Both the position numbers and the translations under genes were made by a program. Shown one piece after another: positions 21,453 to 30,064 of a stretch of 31,703 nt of DNA; position 1 is the stretch's first letter, and each line of letters opens with the position of its first letter. A model generated the notes under the pieces. That model saw nothing but the letters and a program-made list of their open reading frames with translations, was not told the DNA's origin and searched no databases. Source of the DNA: Tepidanaerobacter acetatoxydans_A (GTDB lineage Bacteria > Bacillota > Thermosediminibacteria > Thermosediminibacterales > Tepidanaerobacteraceae); NCBI GenBank assembly GCA_022840405.1, contig JALHJR010000028.1, positions 1 through 31,703 on the forward strand, in the 5' to 3' direction.

Positions 21453-22730
21453 TTATATCTCTATTTTATTTAATCCTCCCATATATTCATGCAAGACTTC
21501 AGGAATTATTACAGAGCCGTCAGATTGCTGATAGTTTTCAAGTATAGCTGCTGTAGTCCTTCCTATTGCAAGACCCGAACCATTTAATGTGTGTACATAT
21601 ACAGGTTTTGCTCCTTTTTCCGGTCGGTACTGGATTCTTGCCCGCCGAGCCTGGAAATCTTTAAAGTTGCTGCAGGAGGATATCTCTACATACCGATTAT
21701 AGCTTGGCATCCAAACTTCTATATCGTAGGTTTTTGCGGATGAAAATCCTAAATCTCCCGTGCTTAAAACTACTACGCGATAAGGCAGACCTAAAAGTTT
21801 GAGAACTTCTTCAGCATCGGCTGTCAGCTTTTCCAGTTCTTGCATTGAGCTTTGCACATCTGTAAACTTTACCAGTTCCACTTTATTAAATTGGTGCTGC
21901 CTTATAAGGCCTCGAGTATCTCTTCCCGCCGAACCTGCTTCAGCTCTAAAACATCCGCTGTAAGCCACATAGTATATAGGCAAATCATCTTTCGACAGGA
22001 TTTCATCTCTGTGTAAATTAGTCACAGGCACTTCTGCAGTGGGTATTAAAAAATAATCATTATTGTTAGCAAGCTTAAAAGCGTCCTCCTCGAACTTTGG
22101 CAATTGGCCGGTACCGGTCATGCTGTCACGATTTACTATGAATGGTGGGAGTATTTCCTTGTAATTATGCTTTTGTGTATGCAAGTCGAGCATAAAATTA
22201 ATCAGTGCTCTTTCAAGCCTAGCACCTGCTCCCTTGTAAACAGTAAACCTTGAACCGGTAATTTTCCTTGCACGCTCAAAATCTAAAATATCCAAATCTT
22301 TGCCAATGTCCCAATGAGGTTTAGGCTCAAAATCAAATTTAGTCGGCTCACCCCATCTTCTAACTTCGACATTATCCGCATCACTTTCTCCTATAGGCAC
22401 TGAATCATCCGGTATATTTGGTATTGTAAGCAGAATTTCTTCAAGACTATTTTCTACCTCATTTATCTTCTCATCCATTTCTTTAATCTGCTGGGATACC
22501 TCTTTCATGCGAGCAATAAGCTCATCAGTAGGCTCTTTAGCTTTCTTTTTACGTGCAATTTCTTCCGATTCTGAGTTTCTCAGGTTCTTTAACTTTTCCA
22601 CTTCAAACAGAAGATTTCGGCGTTCTTCATCAAGTTTTAAAAATCTGTCAAGGTCCGCTTCAGTTCTTCGATTTTGAAGTGACCTCCTAACTATATCCGG
22701 ATTTTGTCTTACGAACTTTACATCAAGCAT
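21453..22730 (-). CDS. serS: Seryl-tRNA synthetase
   Basis: Protein of 425 residues, usual bacterial length. The N-terminal long antiparallel coiled coil (about 30-100) binds the tRNA-Ser variable arm. The class II core follows, with TGTGQLPKFEEDAF (motif 1 region), motif 2 around FRAEAGSAGRDTRGLIRQHQF and motif 3 GSGLAIGRTTAAILENYQ. It charges tRNA-Ser with serine in the cytoplasm. RBS GGAGG lies before ATG 22730. Expression is controlled by the T-box leader immediately upstream. Confidence 0.98.
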   Translation of the reverse strand: MLDVKFVRQNPDIVRRSLQNRRTEADLDRFLKLDEERRNLLFEVEKLKNLRNSESEEIARKKKAKEPTDELIARMKEVSQQIKEMDEKINEVENSLEEILLTIPNIPDDSVPIGESDADNVEVRRWGEPTKFDFEPKPHWDIGKDLDILDFERARKITGSRFTVYKGAGARLERALINFMLDLHTQKHNYKEILPPFIVNRDSMTGTGQLPKFEEDAFKLANNNDYFLIPTAEVPVTNLHRDEILSKDDLPIYYVAYSGCFRAEAGSAGRDTRGLIRQHQFNKVELVKFTDVQSSMQELEKLTADAEEVLKLLGLPYRVVVLSTGDLGFSSAKTYDIEVWMPSYNRYVEISSCSNFKDFQARRARIQYRPEKGAKPVYVHTLNGSGLAIGRTTAAILENYQQSDGSVIIPEVLHEYMGGLNKIEI

Positions 22731-22792
22731 ATTTTTACCTCCTATGCTACAAGTTTTTACTATATATCATTTCAATTTAAATAGAAAATATT

Positions 22793-23014
22793 AAAGTCCT
22801 CACACCCCTAAAGGGGCGAGAGGACTCGCGTTGCCACCCTTATATATACTTAATTCATCTAACGGAATCATATAAAATTCCGGCACCTTTTCAAAGATGC
22901 AGCTTCGGGGCGGAATTAGGCAAAGTCTTTTACCGGCTTACACCTGCCGCCGGCTCTCTAAAAAAAGAACCAAGCTTACTTTTCCCCATCATAGCTACTA
23001 ACTTTCTCTGTTGT
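22793..23014 (-). ncRNA. T-box leader of serS
   Basis: The minus-strand leader contains the T-box core AGGGTGGCAACGCG (22827-22840), which pairs with the uncharged tRNA acceptor end, and the competing terminator AGTCCTC...GAGGACT plus TTTAATATTTT (22793-22826). Upstream are the Stem I features GTTAGTAG and AGAGAGCCGG. A likely specifier is TCC (Ser) in CTAATTCCGCC near 22915-22925, but I cannot fold Stem I to confirm it. Low serine charging would allow read-through into serS. Confidence 0.93.
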
Positions 23015-23020
23015 TCTTTT

Positions 23021-23049
23021 ATTATATCGGACAATGCCGAGAAAATCAA
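23021..23049 (-). promoter_or_regulatory. Promoter of the serS T-box transcript
   Basis: Minus strand TTGATT (23044-23049), 17 bp spacer, perfect TATAAT (23021-23026). Confidence 0.8.
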
Positions 23050-23171
23050 TAGCTGATGACGTATCTCGAATCCTCGACAGTTAAATAATAAAAAAATCGC
23101 TAAAAAGAAGTATATTATTAAAAAATGAAGAATTTTTGGATAGTTTTTATGCTGTATGTACTAATTAATAA

Positions 23172-23264
23172 GATGATACTTTAGAAATTATAAAGATTAA
23201 TAATAGACGTTGGGAAATAGAGGAGTGTTTTAGGATTATTAAAAGATGTTTTGGATTTGTATAA
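23172..23264 (+). pseudogene. DDE transposase remnant (C-terminal fragment)
   Basis: Short reading frame DDTLEIIKINNRRWEIEECF and RIIKRCFGF to a stop. The segment around RWEIEECFRI is the conserved glutamate-containing motif of IS4/IS1634-type DDE transposases. Stops lie just upstream in frame and no terminal repeats or N-terminal part are present, so this is a relic. Confidence 0.65.
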
Positions 23265-23272
23265 TTTAACAT

Positions 23273-23314
23273 TCAAGACGAACTTACTTCTGTTCAAAAG
23301 TAAATTCGTCTTGA
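23273..23314. repeat. Inverted repeat at the 3' end of the ugp operon
   Basis: TCAAGACGAA-cTTACTT and AAGTAA-aTTCGTCTTGA are complementary with one unpaired position and an 8-nt loop, about 17 bp beyond the glpQ stop. It lacks a good T-tract on either strand. It may be a weak terminator or mRNA-stabilising hairpin of the ugp transcript, or a terminal repeat left by the adjacent insertion-sequence relic. Confidence 0.6.
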
Positions 23315-23331
23315 TTAAAAAGAATATTCAT

Positions 23332-24042
23332 TTAAAAACTTCTGTCAGGATAATTAGTTATTATAGCTATATCATTGCTTAAACTTTTTATTTTTTGTAT
23401 ATCTTCTCTATTATCAACCGTCCAAGCCATTATATCTATACTATTTGCCTTCAAATCCCTTATTAATTTAGGATTAATAGATTGATACTGGATAGATATA
23501 AAACTGCAATTAGTAAATTTAATCTGCTCAAGTATTAAAGTAGGCAGCCCAACAAATAGAAGCCCAGTTTTAATTAGGTTGTTGTCATATTGTTTAAAAG
23601 AACGGATTAACTCATGATTAAATGATTTTAAGTATATATTATCTATATATTTAAATTTTTTTAATATATCATATAGTCTATCCAATATTTTATTTTCTCC
23701 GCTAATATCTTTAATCTCTATTACTAATTCTTTTTTACCTCCTATTAACGATAATACTTCTTCCAGTCTGGGTATTCTTTCGTTTTTATAGTCTTTAGAA
23801 AACCATCTTCCAAAATCCAATGTTTTTAATTCCTTATATTCTAGCTCTTTTATATATCCTTTTCCATTAGAAGTTCTGTCTATATTGAAGTCATGTATTA
23901 CAACAATTTCTTCATCCTTAGTTAGCTGAACATCTATTTCTATCATATCTACTTTAGCATCTCTTAGGGCAAGTTCTATAGATGACATTGTGTTTTCCGG
24001 TGCTCTGCTTGACCAACCTCTATGAGCTACTATTTTATTCAT
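23332..24042 (-). CDS. glpQ: Glycerophosphodiester phosphodiesterase (cytoplasmic)
   Basis: Protein of 236 residues, GDPD family TIM barrel. Catalytic features: AHRGWSSRAPENT (H7, R8, E16, N17), IEIDVQLTKDEEIVVIHD (Glu/Asp metal ligands and second His) and VIEIKD. A C-terminal MAWTVDN matches family ends. It hydrolyses glycerophosphodiesters to glycerol-3-phosphate and an alcohol. No signal peptide, so it acts after import, like UgpQ. ATG 24042 overlaps the ugpC stop (ATGA), the last gene of the ugp operon. Confidence 0.95.
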   Translation of the reverse strand: MNKIVAHRGWSSRAPENTMSSIELALRDAKVDMIEIDVQLTKDEEIVVIHDFNIDRTSNGKGYIKELEYKELKTLDFGRWFSKDYKNERIPRLEEVLSLIGGKKELVIEIKDISGENKILDRLYDILKKFKYIDNIYLKSFNHELIRSFKQYDNNLIKTGLLFVGLPTLILEQIKFTNCSFISIQYQSINPKLIRDLKANSIDIMAWTVDNREDIQKIKSLSNDIAIITNYPDRSF

Positions 24043-25112
24043 ATTCTTTCACCGCTTTCTTTGTTAAATAAATAGATTCTTTGAAGGTTAAACCTGCCAT
24101 AGAACCTGGCATTTTTCTCTAATACTTCAGGGCTTACTGTAGCAGAAACTATAGTTCCATTTACTAAAAATTGTATAGCATAATGAGAACCTAAATATTC
24201 CATATGAACAATGCTTATTTCAAAACAATTATCAAGTCTCTCATTTAATATTTCTATATGGTTAGGTCGTATTCCAAGAATTATTTTCTCCTTTTCTTTC
24301 AATGTTGAATTTTTCCCATTTAAATTTAAATATTCCCCATTTACCATAACTTTATTGTTGCTTATTTCCCCTTCTATGAAATTCATTTGAGGATTACCTA
24401 TAAAGCCGGCCACGAACAAGTTTTTGGGGTTTTCATAGAGTTCCTTCGGAGTACCGATTTGCTGTATTTTCCCTTTATGCATCACTACTATTCTATCTGC
24501 CATAGTCATAGCTTCCACTTGGTCGTGGGTTACATAAATAGTAGTTGCTCCTATTCTTTTATGAAGTTTTACAATTTCAGAACGCATTTTTACCCTTAAC
24601 TTTGCATCTAGGTTAGAAAGAGGCTCATCCATTAAAAAGAGTGAGGGTTCTCTAGCTATGGCTCTTCCTATGGCTACTCTCTGCCTTTGCCCTCCTGAAA
24701 GTTGTCGGGGATACCTTTTAAGATAAGCCTCTAAGCCAAGCATTTGAGAAATTTCTTCTACTTTTTGCTTTACAATATTCCTTTTTATCTTCCTAGCTTC
24801 CAGCGGTATAGCTATATTTTTAAATACATTCATATGGGGATATAGGGCATAGTTTTGAAATACCATGGATAGATTCCTGTCTTTAGGCTGAATATCATTT
24901 ACTAATATCCCGTCTATAAATATATCTCCTTTGGTAATTTTTTCTAATCCTGCTATCATCCTGAGGATAGTAGTTTTTCCGCATCCTGACGGTCCTACCA
25001 ACACTATAAATTCTTTTTCTTTTACATTTATGCTTACATCTTCTACGGAAAAATCTTTGCTGTTATATGTTTTATATAAATTGTTGATAACAAGTTTGTC
25101 TTTATTTCCCAA
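24039..25112 (-). CDS. ugpC: ABC transporter ATP-binding protein UgpC/MalK type
   Basis: Protein of 357 residues. Walker A VGPSGCGKTT (about 39-48), Q-loop VFQNYALYP, signature LSGGQRQR, Walker B LFLMDEPLSNLD and H-loop VTHDQ are intact. The C-terminal third is a TOBE/OB regulatory region (ILGIRPNHIEIL), as in MalK-type sugar importers. It energises the UgpA-UgpE permease. Start is TTG 25112 with AAAGAGGTG 5 bp upstream. It follows the binding-protein gene by 34 bp. Confidence 0.93.
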   Translation of the reverse strand: MGNKDKLVINNLYKTYNSKDFSVEDVSINVKEKEFIVLVGPSGCGKTTILRMIAGLEKITKGDIFIDGILVNDIQPKDRNLSMVFQNYALYPHMNVFKNIAIPLEARKIKRNIVKQKVEEISQMLGLEAYLKRYPRQLSGGQRQRVAIGRAIAREPSLFLMDEPLSNLDAKLRVKMRSEIVKLHKRIGATTIYVTHDQVEAMTMADRIVVMHKGKIQQIGTPKELYENPKNLFVAGFIGNPQMNFIEGEISNNKVMVNGEYLNLNGKNSTLKEKEKIILGIRPNHIEILNERLDNCFEISIVHMEYLGSHYAIQFLVNGTIVSATVSPEVLEKNARFYGRFNLQRIYLFNKESGERI

Positions 25113-25146
25113 TATATCACCTCTTTGTGTTACTGAAAATTTAATC

Positions 25147-26496
25147 TCATTTATTAGACTGAATATATTTTTCTATGGATTTATTGATCAATTTAGCAGA
25201 ATCTTTTATCATATCTTCAGGTGATTTTCCGTTAGTTATCATGCTTTCCAACTCAGATTCTATAATTTTTCTTGATTCAGGGAATACAGGTAATAGCGCT
25301 CCAGCATATTCGCCTTTTGTATCTCTAAGCTGATCTATGGCGGTTTTAAACTGAGGATTTTCATCTAAATGCTTTTTCATTTCATCCAATTTATATGAAT
25401 CTTTGTTAATTGGAAAATACCCTGTAGTTTTATGCCAATATACCTGCTGTTTTGGAGATACCATAAACTTTATAAATTCCCAAGCGGCATCTTTTTTAGC
25501 ATCATCGCTATTGTCAAGAATCCATAAGGAACCTCCGCCTATAGATACTCCTCCATTGTCGTCCGCATTTATTTTAGGATAATATGCAGTACCGACTTCA
25601 AATTTGCCGCCAACTTCTTTAAGTATTCCTGCAAGAGCTGCTGTAGATTCCAATGTCATCCCTGCTTGTCCTGCAACAAATGCACTTCTTGCATCTCCTG
25701 TGCTGGGAAAGCTCTTTATAACTTTAGAATCTATCATTCTTTTCCATGCTTTAGCTACATTTAAACCACCTTGATTTTTATCAAAATCGACTGCTGTTGC
25801 TCTTTCTTCTCTTCCATTTCCATTATTTGCATATGGTAGACCTTGTTTAGACATCCATTGCTCAAAAAACCAGCCATATATTCCTAAAGCCATTCCCGTT
25901 TTATTATCTTTAGCAATTTTTTTTGAAACTACTATTATTTCATCTATAGTTTCCGGAGGGTTTTCTATTCCAGCTTCCTTTAACATATCTTTATTATAAT
26001 ATAGTAGTGGTGTAGATGAATTAAAAGGCATTGAATAAAGCTTGCCATCTATATTATAATAAGCTAATATATTGTCTTCTAATAGATTGGTGTCAAAATT
26101 ATCTTTATCTATAAACTCCTGCATAGGTATTACATGACCGCTTTCAATCATATACTGGGTACCTATGTCATATATCTGCACTACATCAGGACCCGCTTTA
26201 CCTTTAGTAGCACTTTTAAGCTTGTTTATAGCTTCGTCATAATCCCCTTGAAATTGTTCTACTACTTCTATTTTATCTTGAGTAGAATTGAATTTTTCAA
26301 CCATGGTTTTTATTCCCTTTCCTCCCGCTCCTCCCATGGAATGCCAGAAAGTTATTTGAACTTTTTCATTGCTGCTTTCACCTGCATTATTATTAGAATC
26401 AGTTTTATTCTCCGCATCTTTACCGCATGCATTTAATGATATTAACAAAACTAAGACTAAAGACAAACTCAATATTTTTTTTACAAATTTTTTCAT
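25147..26496 (-). CDS. ugpB: Extracellular solute-binding lipoprotein, UgpB type
   Basis: Protein of 449 residues. Signal peptide with lipobox LNAC (cysteine near residue 25) followed by an acidic linker, then a family 1 solute-binding domain: ITFWHSMGGAGGKGIKTMVE, DVVQIYDIGTQYM, YSMPFNSSTPLLYYNKDML, AFVAGQAGMTLEST, VSIGGGSLWI. This resembles UgpB binding proteins for glycerol-3-phosphate or glycerophosphocholine; the glpQ gene in the operon supports that substrate. RBS GGGAGG lies before ATG. Lipid-anchored outside the membrane. Confidence 0.9.
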   Translation of the reverse strand: MKKFVKKILSLSLVLVLLISLNACGKDAENKTDSNNNAGESSNEKVQITFWHSMGGAGGKGIKTMVEKFNSTQDKIEVVEQFQGDYDEAINKLKSATKGKAGPDVVQIYDIGTQYMIESGHVIPMQEFIDKDNFDTNLLEDNILAYYNIDGKLYSMPFNSSTPLLYYNKDMLKEAGIENPPETIDEIIVVSKKIAKDNKTGMALGIYGWFFEQWMSKQGLPYANNGNGREERATAVDFDKNQGGLNVAKAWKRMIDSKVIKSFPSTGDARSAFVAGQAGMTLESTAALAGILKEVGGKFEVGTAYYPKINADDNGGVSIGGGSLWILDNSDDAKKDAAWEFIKFMVSPKQQVYWHKTTGYFPINKDSYKLDEMKKHLDENPQFKTAIDQLRDTKGEYAGALLPVFPESRKIIESELESMITNGKSPEDMIKDSAKLINKSIEKYIQSNK

Positions 26497-26542
26497 TTCC
26501 TTGTTCCTCCCTTTATATCTTTATTTTTATATTGAAATAAAG

Positions 26543-27358
26543 TTATCCTTTTATAGAACCTTCTGTTAATCCTTCCACAAGCTGCCTGTGGCCCACTAAA
26601 AATAATATAATAGACGGCAAAAGAATTATTACTATTCCTGCCATTACTAACCCAAAATTAAGCCCTTCAGCAAATTTCAACATACTTATTCCAATTTGTA
26701 CAGTTCTTTTGTAATCACTGTTTGTAACCAATAAAGGCCATAGATATTGATTCCAAGTGTTTAAAAAGGTATATATTGATAAAGAAATAACTACCGGCTG
26801 AGATATGGGTAAAAGTACTTTTATGAAAAACTTGAAATTACTCATTCCATCTATTTGGGCCGCTTCATGCAATTCTTTAGGTACAGTTAAATAATATTGT
26901 CTTATCAAAAATATTCCAAAAGCAGATGTGAGATAAGGAACTATTAGACCTAAATAATTATCTGTCAAGCCCAAATTGCTTACAGTAAGATAATTAGAGA
27001 TTATAATTGCCTCCCAAGGAATCATCAAGGATGCCAGTACCATAAAAAATAATATTTTTTTCCCTTTAAACTCAAAATATGAAAAGCTAAATGCCGCTAA
27101 GCTGGAAGTTGTTATTTGACCTATAGTGACTATTGTACTGACGAGCAAGCTATTTAACAAAAACTTCCCTAAAGGTACACAGCTTATTACGTCCTTATAA
27201 TTTTGAGCAAATAATTTACTGGGAATTAGCCTAGGAGGTATATTGAAAATATCATCCGGCGACATAAAGCTCATTGACAAAGCATATAAAAGTGGAAATA
27301 TGATAATCAAACTCATTGTCATATTTAAAATTATAAATATGATATTTTTCTTATTCAT
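26543..27358 (-). CDS. ugpE: ABC transporter permease UgpE type
   Basis: Protein of about 271 residues with six membrane spans. It has the EAA loop ELHEAAQIDGMSNFKFFIKVLLPI that docks on the ATPase, preceded by TSAFGIFLIRQYYLTVP. ATG 27358 overlaps the ugpA stop by 1 bp (TGATG); a GTG 3 bp upstream is the alternative. CUT1-family partner of UgpA. Confidence 0.92.
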   Translation of the reverse strand: MNKKNIIFIILNMTMSLIIIFPLLYALSMSFMSPDDIFNIPPRLIPSKLFAQNYKDVISCVPLGKFLLNSLLVSTIVTIGQITTSSLAAFSFSYFEFKGKKILFFMVLASLMIPWEAIIISNYLTVSNLGLTDNYLGLIVPYLTSAFGIFLIRQYYLTVPKELHEAAQIDGMSNFKFFIKVLLPISQPVVISLSIYTFLNTWNQYLWPLLVTNSDYKRTVQIGISMLKFAEGLNFGLVMAGIVIILLPSIILFLVGHRQLVEGLTEGSIKG

Positions 27359-28224
27359 CACCTATAATGTACTCCTTTCCCTTCGAATCTAAATTGCAGA
27401 AATGTAAATAATATCATAACTATAAATAATATTATGGATTTTGTAGCTGCCATATCAAATCTATCATTAAAAAAAGCATCCAGATAAATTGAATATACTA
27501 AGCTATTGGTTGAGTTAGCCGGGCCTCCTCTCGTCAATATATGAATAGGTGCAAATACTTGAAAAGCATTTATAATATTTATAAATACTAAGAAAAAAAT
27601 TGTAGGAGAAATGAGAGGGAGTTTTATTTTAAATAGAGTATTGAAAAATCCTAGTCCATCTATTTTTGCACTCTCCAATATATGTAAGGAGATGTTTTTA
27701 AACGCTGTATATATAAATATGAAATTGATACCTAGGTTTAACCATATGGTTATAGTAGCTATGCTGAAAATTGCTAATTTGGGATTTGAAATCCAATCTA
27801 TTTGCTTGTTCAATATACTGTTTATAACTCCTATAGTTGGGTGAAACAATATTCCCCATATTATAGCCATAGAAGAACTGGAAACTGACATGGGCAAAGA
27901 ATAAACTACGCTAAATACTCTAGAGCCTTTTACTTTCTCTGAAGCCAAAATAGCTAATATTAACCCTAAAACCATGGATGGAATTGCAACTAAAATCACT
28001 AATTTGAATGTAACAGAAATATCATTTAGGAAAGACGCTGAACCTAACAAATCTATATAATTTTTTAATCCAACAAATTTGACTCCTTTTCCATTCATGT
28101 TGGTAGTATTAAAGCTTAAATATATGGTTTTAAAAAAGGGGAAATAAGTAAATATCCCTAAACATATTAAAGGCAGAATAAGATATACATATGGTTCAAA
28201 ATTTACTTTGGTATTAGGTTTCAT
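27358..28224 (-). CDS. ugpA: ABC transporter permease UgpA type
   Basis: Protein of 288 residues with six membrane spans and EAA loop LHILESAKIDGLGFFNTLFK followed by IKLPLISPT. The N-terminus YVYLILPLICLGIFTYFPFF is typical of MalF/UgpA-like subunits. RBS AAGGAGG lies 5 bp before ATG. First gene of the ugpA-E-B-C-glpQ operon, divergent from the ECF S gene at 28476. Confidence 0.92.
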   Translation of the reverse strand: MKPNTKVNFEPYVYLILPLICLGIFTYFPFFKTIYLSFNTTNMNGKGVKFVGLKNYIDLLGSASFLNDISVTFKLVILVAIPSMVLGLILAILASEKVKGSRVFSVVYSLPMSVSSSSMAIIWGILFHPTIGVINSILNKQIDWISNPKLAIFSIATITIWLNLGINFIFIYTAFKNISLHILESAKIDGLGFFNTLFKIKLPLISPTIFFLVFINIINAFQVFAPIHILTRGGPANSTNSLVYSIYLDAFFNDRFDMAATKSIILFIVMILFTFLQFRFEGKGVHYR

Positions 28225-28339
28225 TTTTGCCTCCTTGATTTAGGTTTCTCTAATTGACATTTATGATTATAATATGGATAAATTAATTATAGATAAAAAA
28301 CAGGTAAATTATGTGTTAAGTTTGTTGCCCTATTTGCCA

Positions 28340-28375
28340 CCAATTCCTTTGGAAGGACAGATGTTGGTTTTTATT
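28340..28375 (+). terminator. Orphan terminator-like hairpin in the ugpA/ECF divergent region
   Basis: TCCTT-TGG-AAGGA inside an outer CCAA...TTGG pairing, followed by TTTTTATTT on the plus strand. No plus-strand gene precedes it, so it may end a short unidentified RNA or be fortuitous. Confidence 0.35.
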
Positions 28376-28401
28376 TAGTTGCAATAATGCATTCAAAATA
28401 T

Positions 28402-28431
28402 TTGTCAAAGGCTTTTTCTATTTGATATAAT
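28402..28431 (+). promoter_or_regulatory. Promoter of the ECF/AIR-synthase-like operon
   Basis: TTGTCA (28402-28407), 18 bp spacer, perfect TATAAT (28426-28431), 45 bp before the ATG at 28476. Confidence 0.7.
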
Positions 28432-28475
28432 ACCATTAGAATTTTAGTAGATATCAGCGGGGAGGATAAGCTTTT

Positions 28476-28964
28476 ATGGATGATAAAATTAAAAAACTTG
28501 CATTTATGGGTCTTTTTTCCGGATTATTAGTTATTGCTACAGTAGTATTGCGCTTTCCGGTTCCTACATTTAATCTTTATTTTAATTTAGGTGAAGCTGT
28601 AATTTATTTGACCGCACTGCTTTACGGCCCGGGGCCCGGTGCTGTTATAGGAGGTGTGGGTTCGGCACTTTCCGATATCATCGGAGGGTATCCCGTTTGG
28701 GCCCCTATTACTTTTGTTATTAAGTGTCTTGAAGGATATATCGTTGGAGCTCTTTCCAAAAGAAATAAATATGTGGCTGTTGCACTCGGTGGTTTGACAA
28801 TGATGGCAGGTTATGCATTGGCAGCCGGTATTCTATATGGGATGGCCGCTGTGCCGGTAGAACTTGCCGGGGACTTTGTGCAGGTATCCGCAGGAGCTGC
28901 TATCTCCTTGTTTTTACATAACAGGCTTAAGGATATTACTTTTAATGATGAAGATAAGTTTTGA
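28476..28964 (+). CDS. ECF transporter S component (substrate unknown)
   Basis: Protein of 162 residues with about five or six membrane spans. FMGLFSGLLVIATVVLRFPV, NLYFNLGEAVIYLTALLYGP and GAVIGGVGSALSDIIGGYPVW are typical of the ECF-type riboflavin/HMP/thiamine S-component superfamily; the LGE..IYL and G..G.A.SD motifs line the substrate pocket. It is different from the ECF protein at 13.2 kb. The downstream gene starts 12 bp later and encodes an AIR-synthase-fold enzyme, so thiamine- or purine-related uptake is a reasonable guess but unproven. RBS GGGGAGGA lies before ATG. Confidence 0.85.
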   Translation: MDDKIKKLAFMGLFSGLLVIATVVLRFPVPTFNLYFNLGEAVIYLTALLYGPGPGAVIGGVGSALSDIIGGYPVWAPITFVIKCLEGYIVGALSKRNKYVAVALGGLTMMAGYALAAGILYGMAAVPVELAGDFVQVSAGAAISLFLHNRLKDITFNDEDKF

Positions 28965-28976
28965 GGTGATTAATCA

Positions 28977-29984
28977 ATGTTGAAAGCAGGAAAAGTCCCG
29001 CCGGAACTTTTGAAATCCAGTGTTTACCCTTATGTAGGTAAACTAAGAAAAGAAGTTTTGGTCCACTCAGGTTTTGGAGAAGATTGCAGTATTATAGATT
29101 TTGGCGATTTAGTAGCTGTCCTTTCCACAGATCCAATAACCGGTGCAGATATTCACAGCAGTCATCTTGCAGTGTACGTATCATGTAATGATGTTGCGGC
29201 CTGTGGTGCAGTGCCCATTGGAATTCTTGTTACACTACTTTTGCCGATAGGTTCTAGTGAGTCGCTTTTGAAAGAATTGATGAAGGGAATAAACGAAGCT
29301 GCAAACAAAGTTGGCATAGAAATTCTTGGCGGGCACAGTGAAATTACTTCGACAGTATCAAAATCCATTATTTCTACTACCGCCATCGGTATTACTGGAA
29401 AGGATAAATATGTAACATCATCAGGTGCCAAACCCGGTGATGCCATAATAGTAACAAAAACCCTTGGACTTGAAGGGTCTGCCATCCTTGCTTCAGATTT
29501 TGAAGAATTTCTTAATAAAAAGCTTCCAAGGAAAACAATAGAAAAAGCCAAGAATTTCATAGAAAAAATAAGCGTTGTTGATGATGGTATAATTGCTTCT
29601 AAAGTTGGCGTTTCGGCTATGCATGATATCACGGAAGGTGGATTGTTGGGGGCATGTTATGAAGTAGCCGAGGCATCGAGGGTAGGCGTAGAGATATATC
29701 AGGATTTATTTCCAATTTTGCCTGAAACTCAAGATATTTGTAAAGCTTTTGGTATAAATCCATTAGGCCTTATTTCAAGCGGGTCTATGCTCATATGCAC
29801 ACCTTTTGCCGACGAAGTTATTGCCGCTTTAACTGAAAATAAAATTAATGCTACTGTAATAGGCAAGGTGACTTCACAAGAACAGGGAAAATTTATGGTT
29901 TCCTCAGACAAAAAATATCCAATCATTCCTTTTGAAAGAGATGAATTGTACAATGCTATTGAAAGAATTCATAATCAATTATGA
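28977..29984 (+). CDS. AIR synthase-related protein (HypE/ThiL/SelD-fold)
   Basis: Protein of 335 residues with the PurM-like N domain (GEDCSIIDFGDLVAVLSTDPIT, an ATP/Mg Asp-rich loop, then LAVYVSCNDVAACGAVPIG and ILGGHSEIT) and the C domain (MHDITEGGLLGACYEVAEAS, LISSGSMLI). This is closest in style to HypE-like COG0309 proteins, but it lacks the C-terminal cysteine tail (PRIC) that HypE carbamoylates. It is therefore not a canonical hydrogenase maturation factor; an ATP-dependent phosphotransfer on an unknown small molecule is more likely. RBS GAGGTG lies before ATG. Co-transcribed with the ECF S gene. Confidence 0.85.
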   Translation: MLKAGKVPPELLKSSVYPYVGKLRKEVLVHSGFGEDCSIIDFGDLVAVLSTDPITGADIHSSHLAVYVSCNDVAACGAVPIGILVTLLLPIGSSESLLKELMKGINEAANKVGIEILGGHSEITSTVSKSIISTTAIGITGKDKYVTSSGAKPGDAIIVTKTLGLEGSAILASDFEEFLNKKLPRKTIEKAKNFIEKISVVDDGIIASKVGVSAMHDITEGGLLGACYEVAEASRVGVEIYQDLFPILPETQDICKAFGINPLGLISSGSMLICTPFADEVIAALTENKINATVIGKVTSQEQGKFMVSSDKKYPIIPFERDELYNAIERIHNQL

Positions 29985-30011
29985 GATAATTATTTATATG
30001 GTTGTATAAAA

Positions 30012-30064
30012 CCTCCTAGAGATGGTTAAAATATTTATATAACCTTCTCTAGGAGGAAAGCTTA
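30012..30064 (+). promoter_or_regulatory. Hairpin sequestering the Shine-Dalgarno of the 62-residue gene
   Basis: CCTCCTAGAGA (30012-30022) pairs perfectly with TCTCTAGGAGG (30046-30056). Beyond a T-T mismatch GGTTA pairs with TAACC. The 3' arm contains the AGGAGG ribosome binding site 7 bp before ATG 30064, so the folded RNA would hide it. Confidence 0.7.

Larger units (their letters stand above)
23050..23331. other. Gap between serS leader and glpQ
   Basis: AT-rich stretch without intact genes. It holds a transposase remnant (23172-23264) and a long inverted repeat (23273-23314). Nothing else is recognised. Confidence 0.6.

Noticed and set aside
28977..29984. selD or hypE as a gene name
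   Set aside because: It lacks both the SelD N-terminal Cys/Sec loop and the HypE C-terminal cysteine; only the fold can be claimed.
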